The notes under the pieces were generated by a model. That model ran no database searches. It was not told the DNA's origin and saw only the letters and a program-made list of their open reading frames with translations. This document shows positions 36,335-45,007 of a DNA stretch of 64,000 nucleotides, in pieces. Source of the stretch: Chloroflexota bacterium. Lineage in GTDB: Bacteria > Chloroflexota > UBA6077 > FW602-bin22 > JAMCYS01. The translations under genes and the position numbers were made by a program. Each line of letters begins with the position of its first letter. Within the stretch, counting starts at the first letter, position 1. The DNA is taken from positions 27,529-91,528 of the forward strand of contig JAMCYS010000023.1 of NCBI GenBank assembly GCA_023473795.1. Direction: 5' to 3'.

Positions 36335-37054
36335 TTGACAGGCACTTTGCTCAACACTATCGTAGTTATCCTAGCCGGTATCGCCGGCGCCCTCATCGGC
36401 AACCGTCTTCCCGCCAAAATCCGAGAGACCGGCATGCACGGGATCGGCCTGACGACTCTACTGATTGGCCTGCAAATGGCCCTTGGCGCCCGCAACCTCC
36501 TCGTCGTCCTGGGCAGCCTGGTCGTGGGGGGCGCGGTCGGCGAGATTCTCGGCATCGAGACCGGGCTAGAGAGACTGGGCCGTTGGGTCGAGAACCGGTT
36601 GGCCGAACGTTCGCCGGCGGCCGCAAGCGGCGAGCGGAAGCGCGGCACGTTCGCCCGCGCTTTCGTCACCGCCAGCCTGGTATTCTGCGTGGGCCCGATG
36701 GCGATCACGGGCGCCATTCAGGATGGACTGACCGGCAACTATGACACCCTCGCCGTGAAATCCCTGCTCGACGGGATTACCGGCCTGGCCTTCGCCTCCA
36801 CCATGGGCATCGGTGTTGCCTTCTCGAGCGGCGTCGTCCTCGTCTACCAAGGCGCGCTGACTCTGGCGGCGGCCTGGCTGCGCGATCTTCTCACCGAGGC
36901 CGTGCGGGCCGAAATGGTGGCTACCGGCGGGCTCCTCATCGTCGGCATAGGCCTGAATCTGCTCAATTTGATGCGGATTCGCGTCAGCAACCTGTTGCCG
37001 GCGTTGCTGCTGGCGCCACTGGTCACCGGCCTGCTGGCCAACCTGGCCCCCTAG
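36335..37054 (+). CDS. DUF554 family membrane protein
   Basis: The 239-residue protein has about seven membrane helices and matches DUF554 (YdfK-like) throughout: GTLLNTIVVILAGIAGALIG at the start, GMHGIGLTTLLIGLQMAL, FCVGPMAITGAIQDG and GGLLIVGIGLNLLN near the end. The start is TTG with GGAG ten bases upstream. The family is of unknown function and may be a transporter. Confidence 0.85.
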   Translation: MTGTLLNTIVVILAGIAGALIGNRLPAKIRETGMHGIGLTTLLIGLQMALGARNLLVVLGSLVVGGAVGEILGIETGLERLGRWVENRLAERSPAAASGERKRGTFARAFVTASLVFCVGPMAITGAIQDGLTGNYDTLAVKSLLDGITGLAFASTMGIGVAFSSGVVLVYQGALTLAAAWLRDLLTEAVRAEMVATGGLLIVGIGLNLLNLMRIRVSNLLPALLLAPLVTGLLANLAP

Positions 37055-37107
37055 CCAGCCGGGCGCCCCGCCATTCTAGCCGGAGCTTCCGGCTCGGTCA
37101 AACGGGC

Positions 37108-37135
37108 TTGTCCCAAGAGCCCGCTGTGCTATAAT
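37108..37135 (+). promoter_or_regulatory. Promoter of the small zinc-ribbon gene
   Basis: TTGTCC (37108-37113), 16 bp, TATAAT (37130-37135) with TGC directly before the -10. The predicted leader is about 60 nt to the ATG at 37204. Confidence 0.6.
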
Positions 37136-37203
37136 TCCTCTCGACCGAGGTTGGCTCGGCTCGCCGCCGGGTTGGGCCCGGGCTTCGCCAAGGAGAGGAC
37201 AAG

Positions 37204-37392
37204 ATGCAGGAACAACCGGTCTCGGGCACGAAGGCAGCTGCCGCTTGCCACTGCCCCTACTGCGAGTCGGCCGTGGCAGCGGCCAGTCCCATCTGTAAGG
37301 TCTGCGGGCTGGAGCTCGTGCGCTGCCCGAACTGCGGATGCGTCGCCGCCACGGGCGACACGGTATGCCGCAGCTGCGGCCAGGCGCTGTAG
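37204..37392 (+). CDS. Small double zinc-ribbon protein
   Basis: The 62-residue product has four CxxC pairs (CPYC, CKVC, CPNC, CRSC), enough for two zinc ribbons, and little else. An AAGGAGAGG ribosome site precedes the ATG. It is a single-gene transcription unit, with its own near-consensus promoter and a strong terminator. Function is unknown; ribbons of this size often bind nucleic acids or act as subunits of larger machines. Confidence 0.75.
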   Translation: MQEQPVSGTKAAAACHCPYCESAVAAASPICKVCGLELVRCPNCGCVAATGDTVCRSCGQAL

Positions 37393-37414
37393 CAGGAGAA
37401 TAGTGCTCCACGGT

Positions 37415-37453
37415 CCGCCGGCGTAGACGGAGTCTACGCCGGCGGCGCTTTTT
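37415..37453 (+). terminator. Rho-independent terminator of the zinc-ribbon gene
   Basis: A perfect 14-bp GC-rich stem (37415-37428 with 37432-37445), GGA loop, and five T residues at 37449-37453. Confidence 0.88.
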
Positions 37454-37455
37454 CT

Positions 37456-38473
37456 CTAGGCGGCGCGCGACTGCTCCCGGTTTCCCCGACCGCTGAGCAG
37501 GTCGCGAGCGACTGCGGCGTCGTCGAACGGCACGAGCAGCTGTCCGACTGGCTGGTAGAGTTCGTGGCCGCGCCCGGCGAGCAGCACGGCATTACCCGGG
37601 CGGGCCAGGGCCAGGGCTGCCGCGATGGCCTCCCCGCGGTCGCCCAGGTTCAGGTAGTGCCGGCCACGCTGGAGAGCGCTGTCCCGCAGACCAAGCTCGA
37701 TCGCGGCACGAATGGCTGCCGGGTCCTCTTCATAGCTGACCCTGCTCGTCGTCGGCGTTGACCACCGCGAACTTGGGCAGGCCTTTATCCACGCTGCTTC
37801 CCAGCAGGCGAAAGAGGCGCGCCTTGTCGTCACGGTATTGCGCCAGGGTGCGGTGGAAGTCGAGGTGCTCGGGGGATAAGTTGGTGAAGACGCCGACGTC
37901 AAACTCGCAGTCCGCACCCGCTGCGGAGCGAGAGAGTGCGAGCTAGCCTCGACGACGGCAAACCGCAGACCTGCCTGCACCATCTCCGCCAGAGAGGCCT
38001 GCACCTGTGGCGCTTGTGGGGTGGTGTGGTGACTGTCATTGCGCCTGCTGCTACGTCCGACGGCTACGTCGACGGTCGAGAGGCGCCCAGCCGGTATGCC
38101 GGCGGCTGCCAAGATGGCCGAGAGAACGTAGGCGGTGGTCGTCTTGCCGTTCGTACCGGTGATGCCGATGGTGCCCAGGCGCCGCGCGGGGAAGTCGTGA
38201 AAAGCGGCCGATAACCTGGAGAGCGCCAAGTTGGCATCCTCCACGACTACGTAGGGGGCCGTGAGCCGGGGCGGCGGTGTGGCCAGTTGGCTGACGACGG
38301 CCGAGGCCCTGCGACGGGGGGGCCTCGGCCAAGAAAGTGTTGCCGTCCTGGCGCTGGCCGGGCAGGGCTACGAACAGGTTACCCTGCGTCACGCGCCGAC
38401 TGTCGAAGGCGATCCCGGTGACGCCCACCGAGGCATCCCCGAACAGGGTCGAAGGCGTAACAGCCTCCAGCAA
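37456..38473 (-). pseudogene. murE: Disrupted murE (UDP-N-acetylmuramyl-tripeptide synthetase)
   Basis: Mur-ligase signatures occur in three reading frames. The amino part (VTGIAFDSRRVTQGNLFVALPG) runs until a G7 run at 38316-38322, where the frame shifts. GTIGITGTNGKTTTAYVLS and VVEASSHSLA follow. Near 37925 the frame shifts again to DVGVFTNLSPEHLDFHRTL and ends at VVNADDEQ. It then jumps near 37740 to EEDPAAIRAAIELG and VLLAGRGHELYQ. About 150-180 residues, including the DYAHTP and DNPR substrate motifs, are missing. Homopolymer error could explain the first shift but not the deletion. As written the gene cannot make a working enzyme. Confidence 0.85.
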
Positions 38474-38532
38474 CTCGCCCAGCTTCTTAATTTGTCACGA
38501 CGCTCCCTACCGGGGAGCTTGCTCGGTACGCC

Positions 38533-39066
38533 CTAGGCCGGTGGCTTATGGCAGCTCAGGCACATGCTGGCGTTGTAGCTCGCATGGCTGGCGGGCATTC
38601 CCGGCGCGGCTCCGCCTGATCCACCCACGGCGTGGCAACCGGTGTTAGTGCAGTTCTCGAAACCCGCCACCGGGTGCCCCATCGTCGGCGGCGTGGCCGC
38701 GGCCGGCGGCTTGGTTGCCTGTGGGGCCGTGGTTGCGACGGGGGCCGTGGTCGGGGCAGTCGTGGCGGCCGGCTTAGTCGGCGCCAGCGTGGCCGTCGGA
38801 ACGGCCGTCACGGTCGCGGCCGCTGCCTTTGTCGCGGTCGGAGCAGTAGTCGCCACCGTCGGCGCGGTCGTAGCCGCCACCGTCGGAGCAGTCGTCGGGG
38901 GCACGGTAGCCGCCGGGGCAACTGTCGCCGCCGGCTTGGTCGTAGCCGTCGTCGGGGTCGCCGCCGGAGTGGCGGCTGGTGACTGGCAAGCAGTCAGCAG
39001 GCCCAGGCCCAGCGTGAGAACCACTGCCAGGCCAACGATTGGCGATGATAACCGAGTAGAGCCCAA
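38533..39066 (-). CDS. Cytochrome c-like lipoprotein with Thr/Ala/Pro-rich stalk
   Basis: The 177-residue precursor has a signal peptide ending in the lipobox LLTAC (Cys27). A stalk of about 95 residues follows, made of repeated Ala-Thr-Pro-Val tracts, likely extended and possibly glycosylated. A 45-residue haem module is at the end, with CTNTGCH (a CX4CH motif) and, near the terminus, CLSCH (CX2CH). It should be a membrane-anchored extracytoplasmic di-haem electron carrier. It would depend on Lgt (18371) and on cytochrome c maturation, of which CcmB (19401) is seen here. It lies upstream of murE on the same strand. Confidence 0.75.
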   Translation of the reverse strand: MGSTRLSSPIVGLAVVLTLGLGLLTACQSPAATPAATPTTATTKPAATVAPAATVPPTTAPTVAATTAPTVATTAPTATKAAAATVTAVPTATLAPTKPAATTAPTTAPVATTAPQATKPPAAATPPTMGHPVAGFENCTNTGCHAVGGSGGAAPGMPASHASYNASMCLSCHKPPA

Positions 39067-39459
39067 GTGTCACGATCTTCCTTAGGACTGGTAGTCTGCC
39101 CGCGCGCCCAGGGACGATCCCTCGCCGGCAGCCCAAGTTTCAACTAAGCTCTGCCTGATGAGAGCTAGCCAGATATGAGTATCCCACACACTAGGCGCCT
39201 AGTCAATAGTGGCTAGGGCTCTAGGCGGTAAGTATCAGTCCAAAGGAGCTACACTTGCCGATAGCACCATCGCCATCGCAGGCGGCTGGCCCTTTCGGGA
39301 TGACAGACAGCCTAAGGTCGGGATGGGGTACGGCTTATGTGCGGTAAGCGGGGTGCACGAAGCGTGCCAGGAGCGAGCCTGCCGCCGGCAGTCGTCTGGG
39401 CTGGCCATCGCCACAGCGGCGGATTAGAAAAACGGCGGCCGAATTGGCCGCCGCTAGGG
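39067..39459. other. Intergenic region between cytochrome gene and tRNA-Pro
   Basis: About 390 bp without a credible protein gene. It holds a perfect 14-bp palindrome (ACTAGGCGCCTAGT, 39190-39203), a related half-site (CTAGGGCTCTAGG) some 25 bp on, and the tRNA terminator at its right end. The palindrome could be a repressor site but sits about 125 bp from the nearest start. Confidence 0.4.
39428..39453 (-). terminator. Terminator of tRNA-Pro
   Basis: On the minus strand an 8-bp GC stem (39453-39446 with 39440-39433) with a 5-base loop is followed by five T residues (39432-39428), starting 7 bp after the tRNA. Confidence 0.85.
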
Positions 39460-39533
39460 TCGGGGAGAGCCGATTCGAACGGCCGACCTCCTGGCCCCCA
39501 TCCAGGTGCGCTACCAAGCTGCGCTACTCCCCG
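39460..39533 (-). tRNA. tRNA-Pro (GGG anticodon)
   Basis: A full cloverleaf is readable on the minus strand. Acceptor CGGGGAG pairs with CTCCCCG. The D-arm contains TAGCGCAGCTTGGTAGCGC. The anticodon stem CCTGG/CCAGG carries loop ATGGGGG, giving anticodon GGG, which reads CCC/CCT. The T-arm is GTCGGCC/GTTCGAATC. The 3' CCA is not fully encoded (CCC follows the discriminator A). It has its own promoter and terminator. Confidence 0.93.
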
Positions 39534-39543
39534 AAGTCGTCCG

Positions 39544-39573
39544 ATTATAGCACGGCGAGACTCGCGGACGCAA
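39544..39573 (-). promoter_or_regulatory. Promoter of tRNA-Pro
   Basis: Minus strand TTGCGT (39573-39568), 18 bp, TATAAT (39549-39544) with a TGC extension, ending 10 bp before the tRNA. Confidence 0.7.
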
Positions 39574-39606
39574 CCTGCAATGGTGGGCGCCAGGCGGCAG
39601 AGTCCC

Positions 39607-39634
39607 TTGTATGCCACTAGACCACCGCTATACA
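39607..39634 (+). promoter_or_regulatory. Possible promoter of the GT39-like gene
   Basis: TTGTAT (39607-39612), 16 bp, TATACA (39629-39634), about 65 bp before the ATG at 39699. Confidence 0.4.
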
Positions 39635-39698
39635 ATGAAGCCGCACGGCTTGGCGACGGCTAGATCACTCGGCGGCAGGGGGAGGCCAAGGCTCAACA

Positions 39699-41498
39699 AT
39701 GCGGACTTCGGTCAGCGTTCCTGGCAGGACCACCGTCCATGCCCTTCCCTTGCTGCTCTACACCGGCTCGGTTGTCATCCTGAGCCTCGCCCTCGCCGGT
39801 CAGCCTCCGTTCCTGTACAACTGGGAGGAGTACACGGTCTGGAAGCTGATGCCGGGGTTGGCCGACCCGGCGCGGGCGCTGCTCGCGTCGCTGCGTTTGA
39901 ACGACGGACTGATGACCAACAGCGGGGAAACGCCGGTGGTGCTGGCGCCGCTGCTGTTGCTGACGTCCTTGTTCGGGCCGGACCTCTTGACCCTCCGCGT
40001 CTTCCCGGTAGCCTTCACTTCCCTGGCGGTGCCGCTCGTCTATCTGGTTGGCCTAGAGGTGTACGACCGCCAAACCGCCCTTCTGGCCGCCGCCTTCACG
40101 GCCACCTCGGCCTGCTTCGCGCTGTACGCCCGCACCGCGACCAACGTCGGCATCTCTCTGGTGCCCGCCTTGCTGACCCTCTGGCTGTGGCTACGCTGGC
40201 AGCGCCGGCCTAGCCCCGAAATTGCCTTCCTTCTGGGCCTCCTCTTCGTCGCCGAGGCCTACTTTTACGCCACGACCAGGTTTCTTGTCCTCTTGGCAGT
40301 GCCACTGGTTGCGGTCACGCTCTGGCGCCAGCGACCGGCCAGTGCCTTGACCCAGGCTGGTCTCGTCTTCCTGCCGCTCGTCCTATTCCTGGCCTGGCAG
40401 CGTCCGGCCGCGCCACCCGTTCTGGGTAGCCTGCTCTCCTACTACAACGGCCGCGGCGAGCAGATAGTCACCATGTACGCCCAGGCCGGCGACGCAGGCG
40501 CGGTCGCTGGCGCGCCGCCTAGCCTCGCCGCTTGGCTTCCCGAAAGCGTCGACCCGCGGTTGAAGGCAACGCTCGCCTTACTCGCCGGCAACGCGGAGCA
40601 CATGACCAACCTCTTCCTGAGCTACGACACCACCTCGTCGTTCACGGACTTCTGGAACTCCAAGGGCCGCCTGTACCACCCCTTCCTGATGCCTTTCTTC
40701 CTAGCCGGCCTGGCCCTGGCCCTGCGGGGCTGGCGAAAGAGGGGGAATGCGACGGTGCTCCTTGTTCTTTTCGGCGTCAGCCTGCCCATCCTGCTGACCA
40801 GCAACGTGCATGCCGGTCGACTGCTACTCGCCCTACCGCCCATTCTTCTCCTAGCGGCGAGGGGTTGGACGGCGACCATGGCGGACCTAGACTCCGGCTG
40901 GCGGCAGCCTGGCTGGGTCAAACTCGGCTGGCTCGTGTCGCTGGGCACGGTCCTTCTGGCCATAGGATGGGGGATCCTCCGTCCGGGAAGCTGGTGGCCG
41001 GCGGCACCGGTATTCGTCGTCGCACTGACAATGGCACTGGTACTGCTGCCGGGCCTTGTGCGCCGGCAGGTGGCGACCGGAGCTACCGCCCTCGCAGTGC
41101 TGGCCATTCTCGCCGCCGGGGCCTGGCAGGAGTACACGTTTCCGCCGCCACCCCACTACGTCTACGAGTTGGCCGCTCAGCTGCGCGGCCTGCCCGGCGA
41201 CGGCCCCGTGCTGCTTGTCTCTCGGCGCAGCGATAGCGCACTCGGGGAGATGGAGGCCAGTTCCCTGGCATTCTACCTGCGGCATGACTACAGCGTACAG
41301 CCCGGTGTGCCGGCCGACTGGAGTACCCGGGCGTCTCAACGATTGTTGTACGATGTGGCCGGCTACGCGCAAAGGCCTGAGGTAGTGCCCACCGCCCTAC
41401 CACCAAACGTAACCCTGGCGGTGGACCGCGAGGTAGGGCAGGAGGCGGTCGACAGGCTGACTCGCCAGTTCGGCCAGAGGTTGGTGCTGGTGCCATAA
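39699..41498 (+). CDS. GT39-like polytopic glycosyltransferase
   Basis: The 599-residue membrane protein has about 11-12 helices followed by a short extracytoplasmic tail (about 500-599). After helix 1 comes [13 protein letters not shown], an acidic loop where GT-C enzymes of the PMT/ArnT type have their catalytic Asp/Glu. [20 protein letters not shown] and ALYARTATN are typical of the family. It should use a polyprenyl-phosphate sugar donor; acceptor unknown. A GGGGGAGG site precedes the ATG. Confidence 0.78.
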   Translation: MRTSVSVPGRTTVHALPLLLYTGSVVILSLALAGQPPFLYNWEEYTVWKLMPGLADPARALLASLRLNDGLMTNSGETPVVLAPLLLLTSLFGPDLLTLRVFPVAFTSLAVPLVYLVGLEVYDRQTALLAAAFTATSACFALYARTATNVGISLVPALLTLWLWLRWQRRPSPEIAFLLGLLFVAEAYFYATTRFLVLLAVPLVAVTLWRQRPASALTQAGLVFLPLVLFLAWQRPAAPPVLGSLLSYYNGRGEQIVTMYAQAGDAGAVAGAPPSLAAWLPESVDPRLKATLALLAGNAEHMTNLFLSYDTTSSFTDFWNSKGRLYHPFLMPFFLAGLALALRGWRKRGNATVLLVLFGVSLPILLTSNVHAGRLLLALPPILLLAARGWTATMADLDSGWRQPGWVKLGWLVSLGTVLLAIGWGILRPGSWWPAAPVFVVALTMALVLLPGLVRRQVATGATALAVLAILAAGAWQEYTFPPPPHYVYELAAQLRGLPGDGPVLLVSRRSDSALGEMEASSLAFYLRHDYSVQPGVPADWSTRASQRLLYDVAGYAQRPEVVPTALPPNVTLAVDREVGQEAVDRLTRQFGQRLVLVP

Positions 41499-41509
41499 GG
41501 GGGCGCAAC

Positions 41510-41779
41510 TTGGCGCGCGACATCGTCGTGGAGCGGCTGCACGCTTCGCCGGTCGCTGAGCAGAAGGTCGAAATCGTCGAGCGCAAGGGTCTCGGGCATC
41601 CGGACTCGATCTGCGACGGCATAATGGAGGACGTCGCGCAGGCCCTGGTGCGAGAGTATCTTGCCCGCTTTGGCACCGTGCTGCACTTCAACCTCGACAA
41701 GGGGATGTTGGTGGCAGGCCGGCCGAGCTTGACACTCACCCGCCGGGAACCTTATATTGGCCGCCTGTTTGCCACCTGA
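41510..41779 (+). pseudogene. Truncated archaeal-type S-adenosylmethionine synthetase
   Basis: The 89-residue frame matches the start of the archaeal-type MAT family (about 400 residues). It has [19 protein letters not shown], a helix, then [19 protein letters not shown]. After about 72 residues the similarity stops and a short unrelated tail (ending PYIGRLFAT) reaches a stop. The nucleotide- and methionine-binding remainder is absent and not seen downstream, so this is a broken remnant or an assembly join. The TTG start is 12 bp after the GT39-like gene. Confidence 0.7.
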
Positions 41780-41826
41780 GCTAGCTAGCGGATAGCGCTT
41801 TTCGAGTTAGGAGTGACTGGCGCACC

Positions 41827-42942
41827 ATGCCTCGTCTGATCGCCCTCGTGGCGCTGGCAATAGGGCTGTGCAGCTTTGGCTTTGGGCCACCGGCCATCGC
41901 CGACACCGATGCCCAGCAAGTGCCGCTCTATCCCTCGCAGGTCACCGCCATGCCCGCGGTCCGGCCACCGGCAGTGGAGGGTGAAGCCTGGGCCCTGATC
42001 GATGCCAGCAGCGGGGAGATGGTCGCCGGCGTCAACGCCCACGAGCGGCTGCGTCCGGCCAGCACCACCAAGATCGCGACCGCCATTGTGGCCCTCGAAC
42101 AGGGCCGCCTGGACGACGTCGTGCGCGTTGACGTGGACAGCCGCCAGATGGCCGACGATTCCGTTATGGGGCTGGTACCCGGTGAGGTTCTGACTCTCCG
42201 GGACTTGCTGTACGGGCTGATGCTGCCCTCTGGTAACGACGCCGCCCTGGCCATTGCCAGACACGTCGGCGGCAGCGAGCAGCGCTTTGTGGCATTGATG
42301 AACGCCAAAGCGGCTGAGCTGGGCCTACGCGACACTCACTTCGTCAATCCGCACGGGCGGGATGCCGACGATCACTACGTTAGCGCCTACGACCTAGCCC
42401 GGCTTGGCCGCTACGCCATGCAGAACCCCGAGTTCGTCGCTATCGTCACGGCCCGCACCTACAAGGCGGAAGGCGCCATCAAAACCTACGAACTGCAGAA
42501 CCACAATCCCCTATTCGACCGCTACGAAGGCGTCGACGGCATCAAGACGGGCTACGACGATGCCGCCGGCCAGACCTACGTCGCCTCGGCAACGCGCGCC
42601 GGCCATCGAGTCGTGCTGTCGCTGCTGCGCAGCCCCGACCGCCTGGCCGACGCCGTCCCGCTACTCGATTACTTCTTCGAGACCTATGTTTGGCGCACGG
42701 TCGACTTGCCTGCGAACGCTGCCTATTCTCTCTCCGGGCCCGACGGCAAGGCGCAGGTGTTGCGCTTGCGGTCGGCGCAGGAGGTTTGTGTGCCGACATG
42801 GCAGCTCCCCCTTCTGCGCCTGCAAGTCTGGCTGGACGACGCCGCCCTGCGGCAGCCAGCCGCCGACAATCCCCGTCTCGGCTTCGCCGGTCTGTACCTG
42901 GGCACAAGGCTGTTGGCCGAGGTGCCGGTGTATGGCCACTGA
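41827..42942 (+). CDS. D-alanyl-D-alanine carboxypeptidase (S11, DacF type)
   Basis: The 371-residue penicillin-binding protein has a signal peptide (cleavage near ADT) and the three active-site motifs STTK (79-82), SGN (135-137) and KTG (240-242). After the catalytic domain (to about 300) there is a smaller beta domain as in DacF/PBP5. It trims the terminal D-Ala of peptidoglycan stem peptides outside the membrane. Its intact state argues that the organism keeps peptidoglycan despite the broken murE. The stop overlaps the next start by 11 bp. Confidence 0.92.
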   Translation: MPRLIALVALAIGLCSFGFGPPAIADTDAQQVPLYPSQVTAMPAVRPPAVEGEAWALIDASSGEMVAGVNAHERLRPASTTKIATAIVALEQGRLDDVVRVDVDSRQMADDSVMGLVPGEVLTLRDLLYGLMLPSGNDAALAIARHVGGSEQRFVALMNAKAAELGLRDTHFVNPHGRDADDHYVSAYDLARLGRYAMQNPEFVAIVTARTYKAEGAIKTYELQNHNPLFDRYEGVDGIKTGYDDAAGQTYVASATRAGHRVVLSLLRSPDRLADAVPLLDYFFETYVWRTVDLPANAAYSLSGPDGKAQVLRLRSAQEVCVPTWQLPLLRLQVWLDDAALRQPAADNPRLGFAGLYLGTRLLAEVPVYGH

Positions 42943-43678
42943 ACCGATACGACTGCAGAAGCTATTAGCCCAGGCCGGGGTGGCTTCGCGGCGCGCGGCG
43001 GAGGAATTGATCCGCCAGGGTCGCGTCACTGTCAACAACATCGTGGTTACCAAACTGGGCAAGAAGGTTCTGCCTGGCATCGACAGCGTTGCGGTGGATG
43101 GTCGCGAAGTCGGCGCGCCCGAGCATCTGGTATACTTCGCCCTGAACAAGCCGGCCGGCTACGTCAGCACGGTCAAAGACGCGCACGCGCGGCGAACGGT
43201 GTTGGACTTGGTGCCTGCCACGGCCAGGCTGTATCCGGTGGGACGGTTGGACGCCGATAGCGAGGGCCTCTTGCTCTTGACCAACGACGGGGCCTTGGCT
43301 TTCGCCGTCACTCACCCCAGCCACGAGCTGGAGAAGGAATATCGGGTCCTTGTCGCCGGCGTGCCCGACACCTCGGCGTTGCGCCAACTACGCCAGGGGG
43401 TGAGCTTGGAGGGGCGCCCCACGGCTCCCGCCCAGGTGGAGGTGGTGGGTCAGGAGCCAGACGGCACCTGGCTGCGAGTGGTCCTGCACGAAGGACGGAA
43501 GCGGCAGGTGCGGCGCATGGCTGAAGAGGTGGGCCATCCGGTGCGCTATTTGCAGCGGGTGCGCATTGGCCCGGTCCGCCTTGGCCGGTTAGGGCTGGGC
43601 CAGTACCGCGAGTTGACGCCTCAGGAAGTTGGAGCGCTGAAGGGAGAGAATGGGTCAGGCGTCAGTAGTAGCCATTGA
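42932..43678 (+). CDS. Ribosomal large-subunit pseudouridine synthase (RluB/RsuA family)
   Basis: The 248-residue enzyme has an S4 RNA-binding domain (RLQKLLAQAGVASRRAAEEL, residues about 7-26) and a catalytic core with VGRLDADSEGLLLLTNDG carrying the nucleophile Asp107. Later motifs KEYRVLV and LHEGRKRQVRRM fit the family. It isomerises a uridine in rRNA. The gene overlaps dac upstream by 11 bp and cmk downstream by 29 bp. RluB-cmk pairing is common in Gram-positive and Chloroflexota genomes. Confidence 0.92.
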   Translation: MATEPIRLQKLLAQAGVASRRAAEELIRQGRVTVNNIVVTKLGKKVLPGIDSVAVDGREVGAPEHLVYFALNKPAGYVSTVKDAHARRTVLDLVPATARLYPVGRLDADSEGLLLLTNDGALAFAVTHPSHELEKEYRVLVAGVPDTSALRQLRQGVSLEGRPTAPAQVEVVGQEPDGTWLRVVLHEGRKRQVRRMAEEVGHPVRYLQRVRIGPVRLGRLGLGQYRELTPQEVGALKGENGSGVSSSH

Positions 43679-44345
43679 CGGTCCGGCAGGATCAGGCAAG
43701 AGCACTCTCGGTCGCGCCCTGGCTGCCCGCCTGGGCTACCTGTACTTCGATACCGGCGTTCTTTACCGGGCGGTTACCTGGCTGGCTCTCCAGACCGGCG
43801 TTGACCCCGCCGACGAAGGAGCCGTCGTCGCTCTGGTGGAGCGGGCTCGCCCCGACGTCTCGCGGGCCACGCGCAAGGACGGCAGGCTTTACACCGTAAC
43901 CATCGACGGGCGTGACGTCACATGGGACATTAGAGAGCTGGCGGTCGATGCCAGCGTATCCGTCGTCTCGGCTCACGCGCGTCTCCGCCAGGCGCTGCTG
44001 GGGGTGCAACGTGCCATCGCCGCCCGCGGCCGCGTGGTGCTGGTCGGCCGCGATATCGGCACCGTGGTCGCGCCGGAAGCCGACGTCAAGATCTATCTCG
44101 ACGCCTCTCCGGCAGTGCGGGCCGAGCGGCGTTATCGCGAACTGCTCGCCCGCGGCGTCATTACCAGCCTGGCGGAAGTGCAGGCGGAGATGCGGCGCCG
44201 TGACGAGATTGACTCCGGCCGGGCGGCGGCGCCCCTCGCGCCAGCGCCCGATGCCATCGTAATCAGCAGTGATTGTCTCTCGGTTGACCAGGAGGTCAAA
44301 GCGGTTGCCGAACTGGTGACGAACCGGCCGGGAAGGGACTGCTAG
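43650..44345 (+). CDS. cmk: Cytidylate kinase
   Basis: The 231-residue NMP kinase phosphorylates CMP/dCMP. The P-loop GPAGSGKST is at 11-19. FDTGVLYRAVTW, LVGRDIGTVVAPEADVKIYL and the late RRRDEIDSGR are diagnostic. Length fits the bacterial type. It overlaps the pseudouridine synthase and, by one base, plsC. Confidence 0.95.
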   Translation: MGQASVVAIDGPAGSGKSTLGRALAARLGYLYFDTGVLYRAVTWLALQTGVDPADEGAVVALVERARPDVSRATRKDGRLYTVTIDGRDVTWDIRELAVDASVSVVSAHARLRQALLGVQRAIAARGRVVLVGRDIGTVVAPEADVKIYLDASPAVRAERRYRELLARGVITSLAEVQAEMRRRDEIDSGRAAAPLAPAPDAIVISSDCLSVDQEVKAVAELVTNRPGRDC

Positions 44346-45001
44346 TGCTCTGGTTCTACTGGCTGGCCTCGCGCCTGGTGGATATGGTCGCCTGGGTGCT
44401 CTGTCGCCGCGAGATAGTCGGCGTGGAGAACGTGCCCTTGAGCGGGCCTGTCCTGGTAATCAGCAACCACCTCAGCCTAGCTGATCCACCCTTGCTGGGG
44501 GCGACCTTCCCACGACCGATTCGCTTCATGGCCAAAGAAGAGCTGTTTCGCCCACCCGTCATCTCCTGGGTGGTGAAAGGATACCGAGCCTATCCAGTGC
44601 GCCGGGGCGAGGCCGACCGGCAGGCCTATCAGACGACCCTGCGGCTGCTGCACTCAGGTGAGATGGTCTGCATGTTTCCCGAGGGCCATCGCGGCCACAA
44701 AGGCGAGCTGCTGCCGGGGCAGCCGGGGGCGGCGGTCGTGGCCGGGCGCGCTGCCGTTCCCGTGCTGCCCGTAGCGGTGTCCGGCACGGAACAGCTCTTT
44801 CATTGGCCGCGCACCAGCCTGCGACCGCTGGTGCGCATTGTCATCGGCAGACCGTTCGCCATTGCGCCCATCACTCGTGGCGCCGCCAAAGAGGAGTTGG
44901 CCAAGCAGACTCGCTACATGATGGCCAAGATAGCCGAGCTACTGCCCCCTGATTACCGGGGAGCCCAAGGCGATGAGAGATTTGACGTGAGGGCAAGCTA
45001 A
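44345..45001 (+). CDS. plsC: 1-acyl-sn-glycerol-3-phosphate acyltransferase
   Basis: The 218-residue membrane-associated enzyme has the acyltransferase motif NHLSLADP (NHx4D) near residue 42, the FMAKEELFRPP block, FPEGHRGHKGEL near 104 and VPVLPVAVSG. It adds the second acyl chain in phospholipid synthesis. GTG start at 44345. It stands between cmk and ispH in a tight operon. Confidence 0.92.
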   Translation: MLWFYWLASRLVDMVAWVLCRREIVGVENVPLSGPVLVISNHLSLADPPLLGATFPRPIRFMAKEELFRPPVISWVVKGYRAYPVRRGEADRQAYQTTLRLLHSGEMVCMFPEGHRGHKGELLPGQPGAAVVAGRAAVPVLPVAVSGTEQLFHWPRTSLRPLVRIVIGRPFAIAPITRGAAKEELAKQTRYMMAKIAELLPPDYRGAQGDERFDVRAS

Positions 45002-45007
45002 CCGACC

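Noticed and set aside
37415..37445. CRISPR-like or mobile-element inverted repeat
   Set aside because: A single inverted repeat with a T-run directly after a small gene is a terminator. No repeat-spacer array exists anywhere in the window.
39209..39427. A 72-codon plus-strand frame upstream of tRNA-Pro
   Set aside because: No ribosome site or family similarity; it ends at the tRNA terminator.
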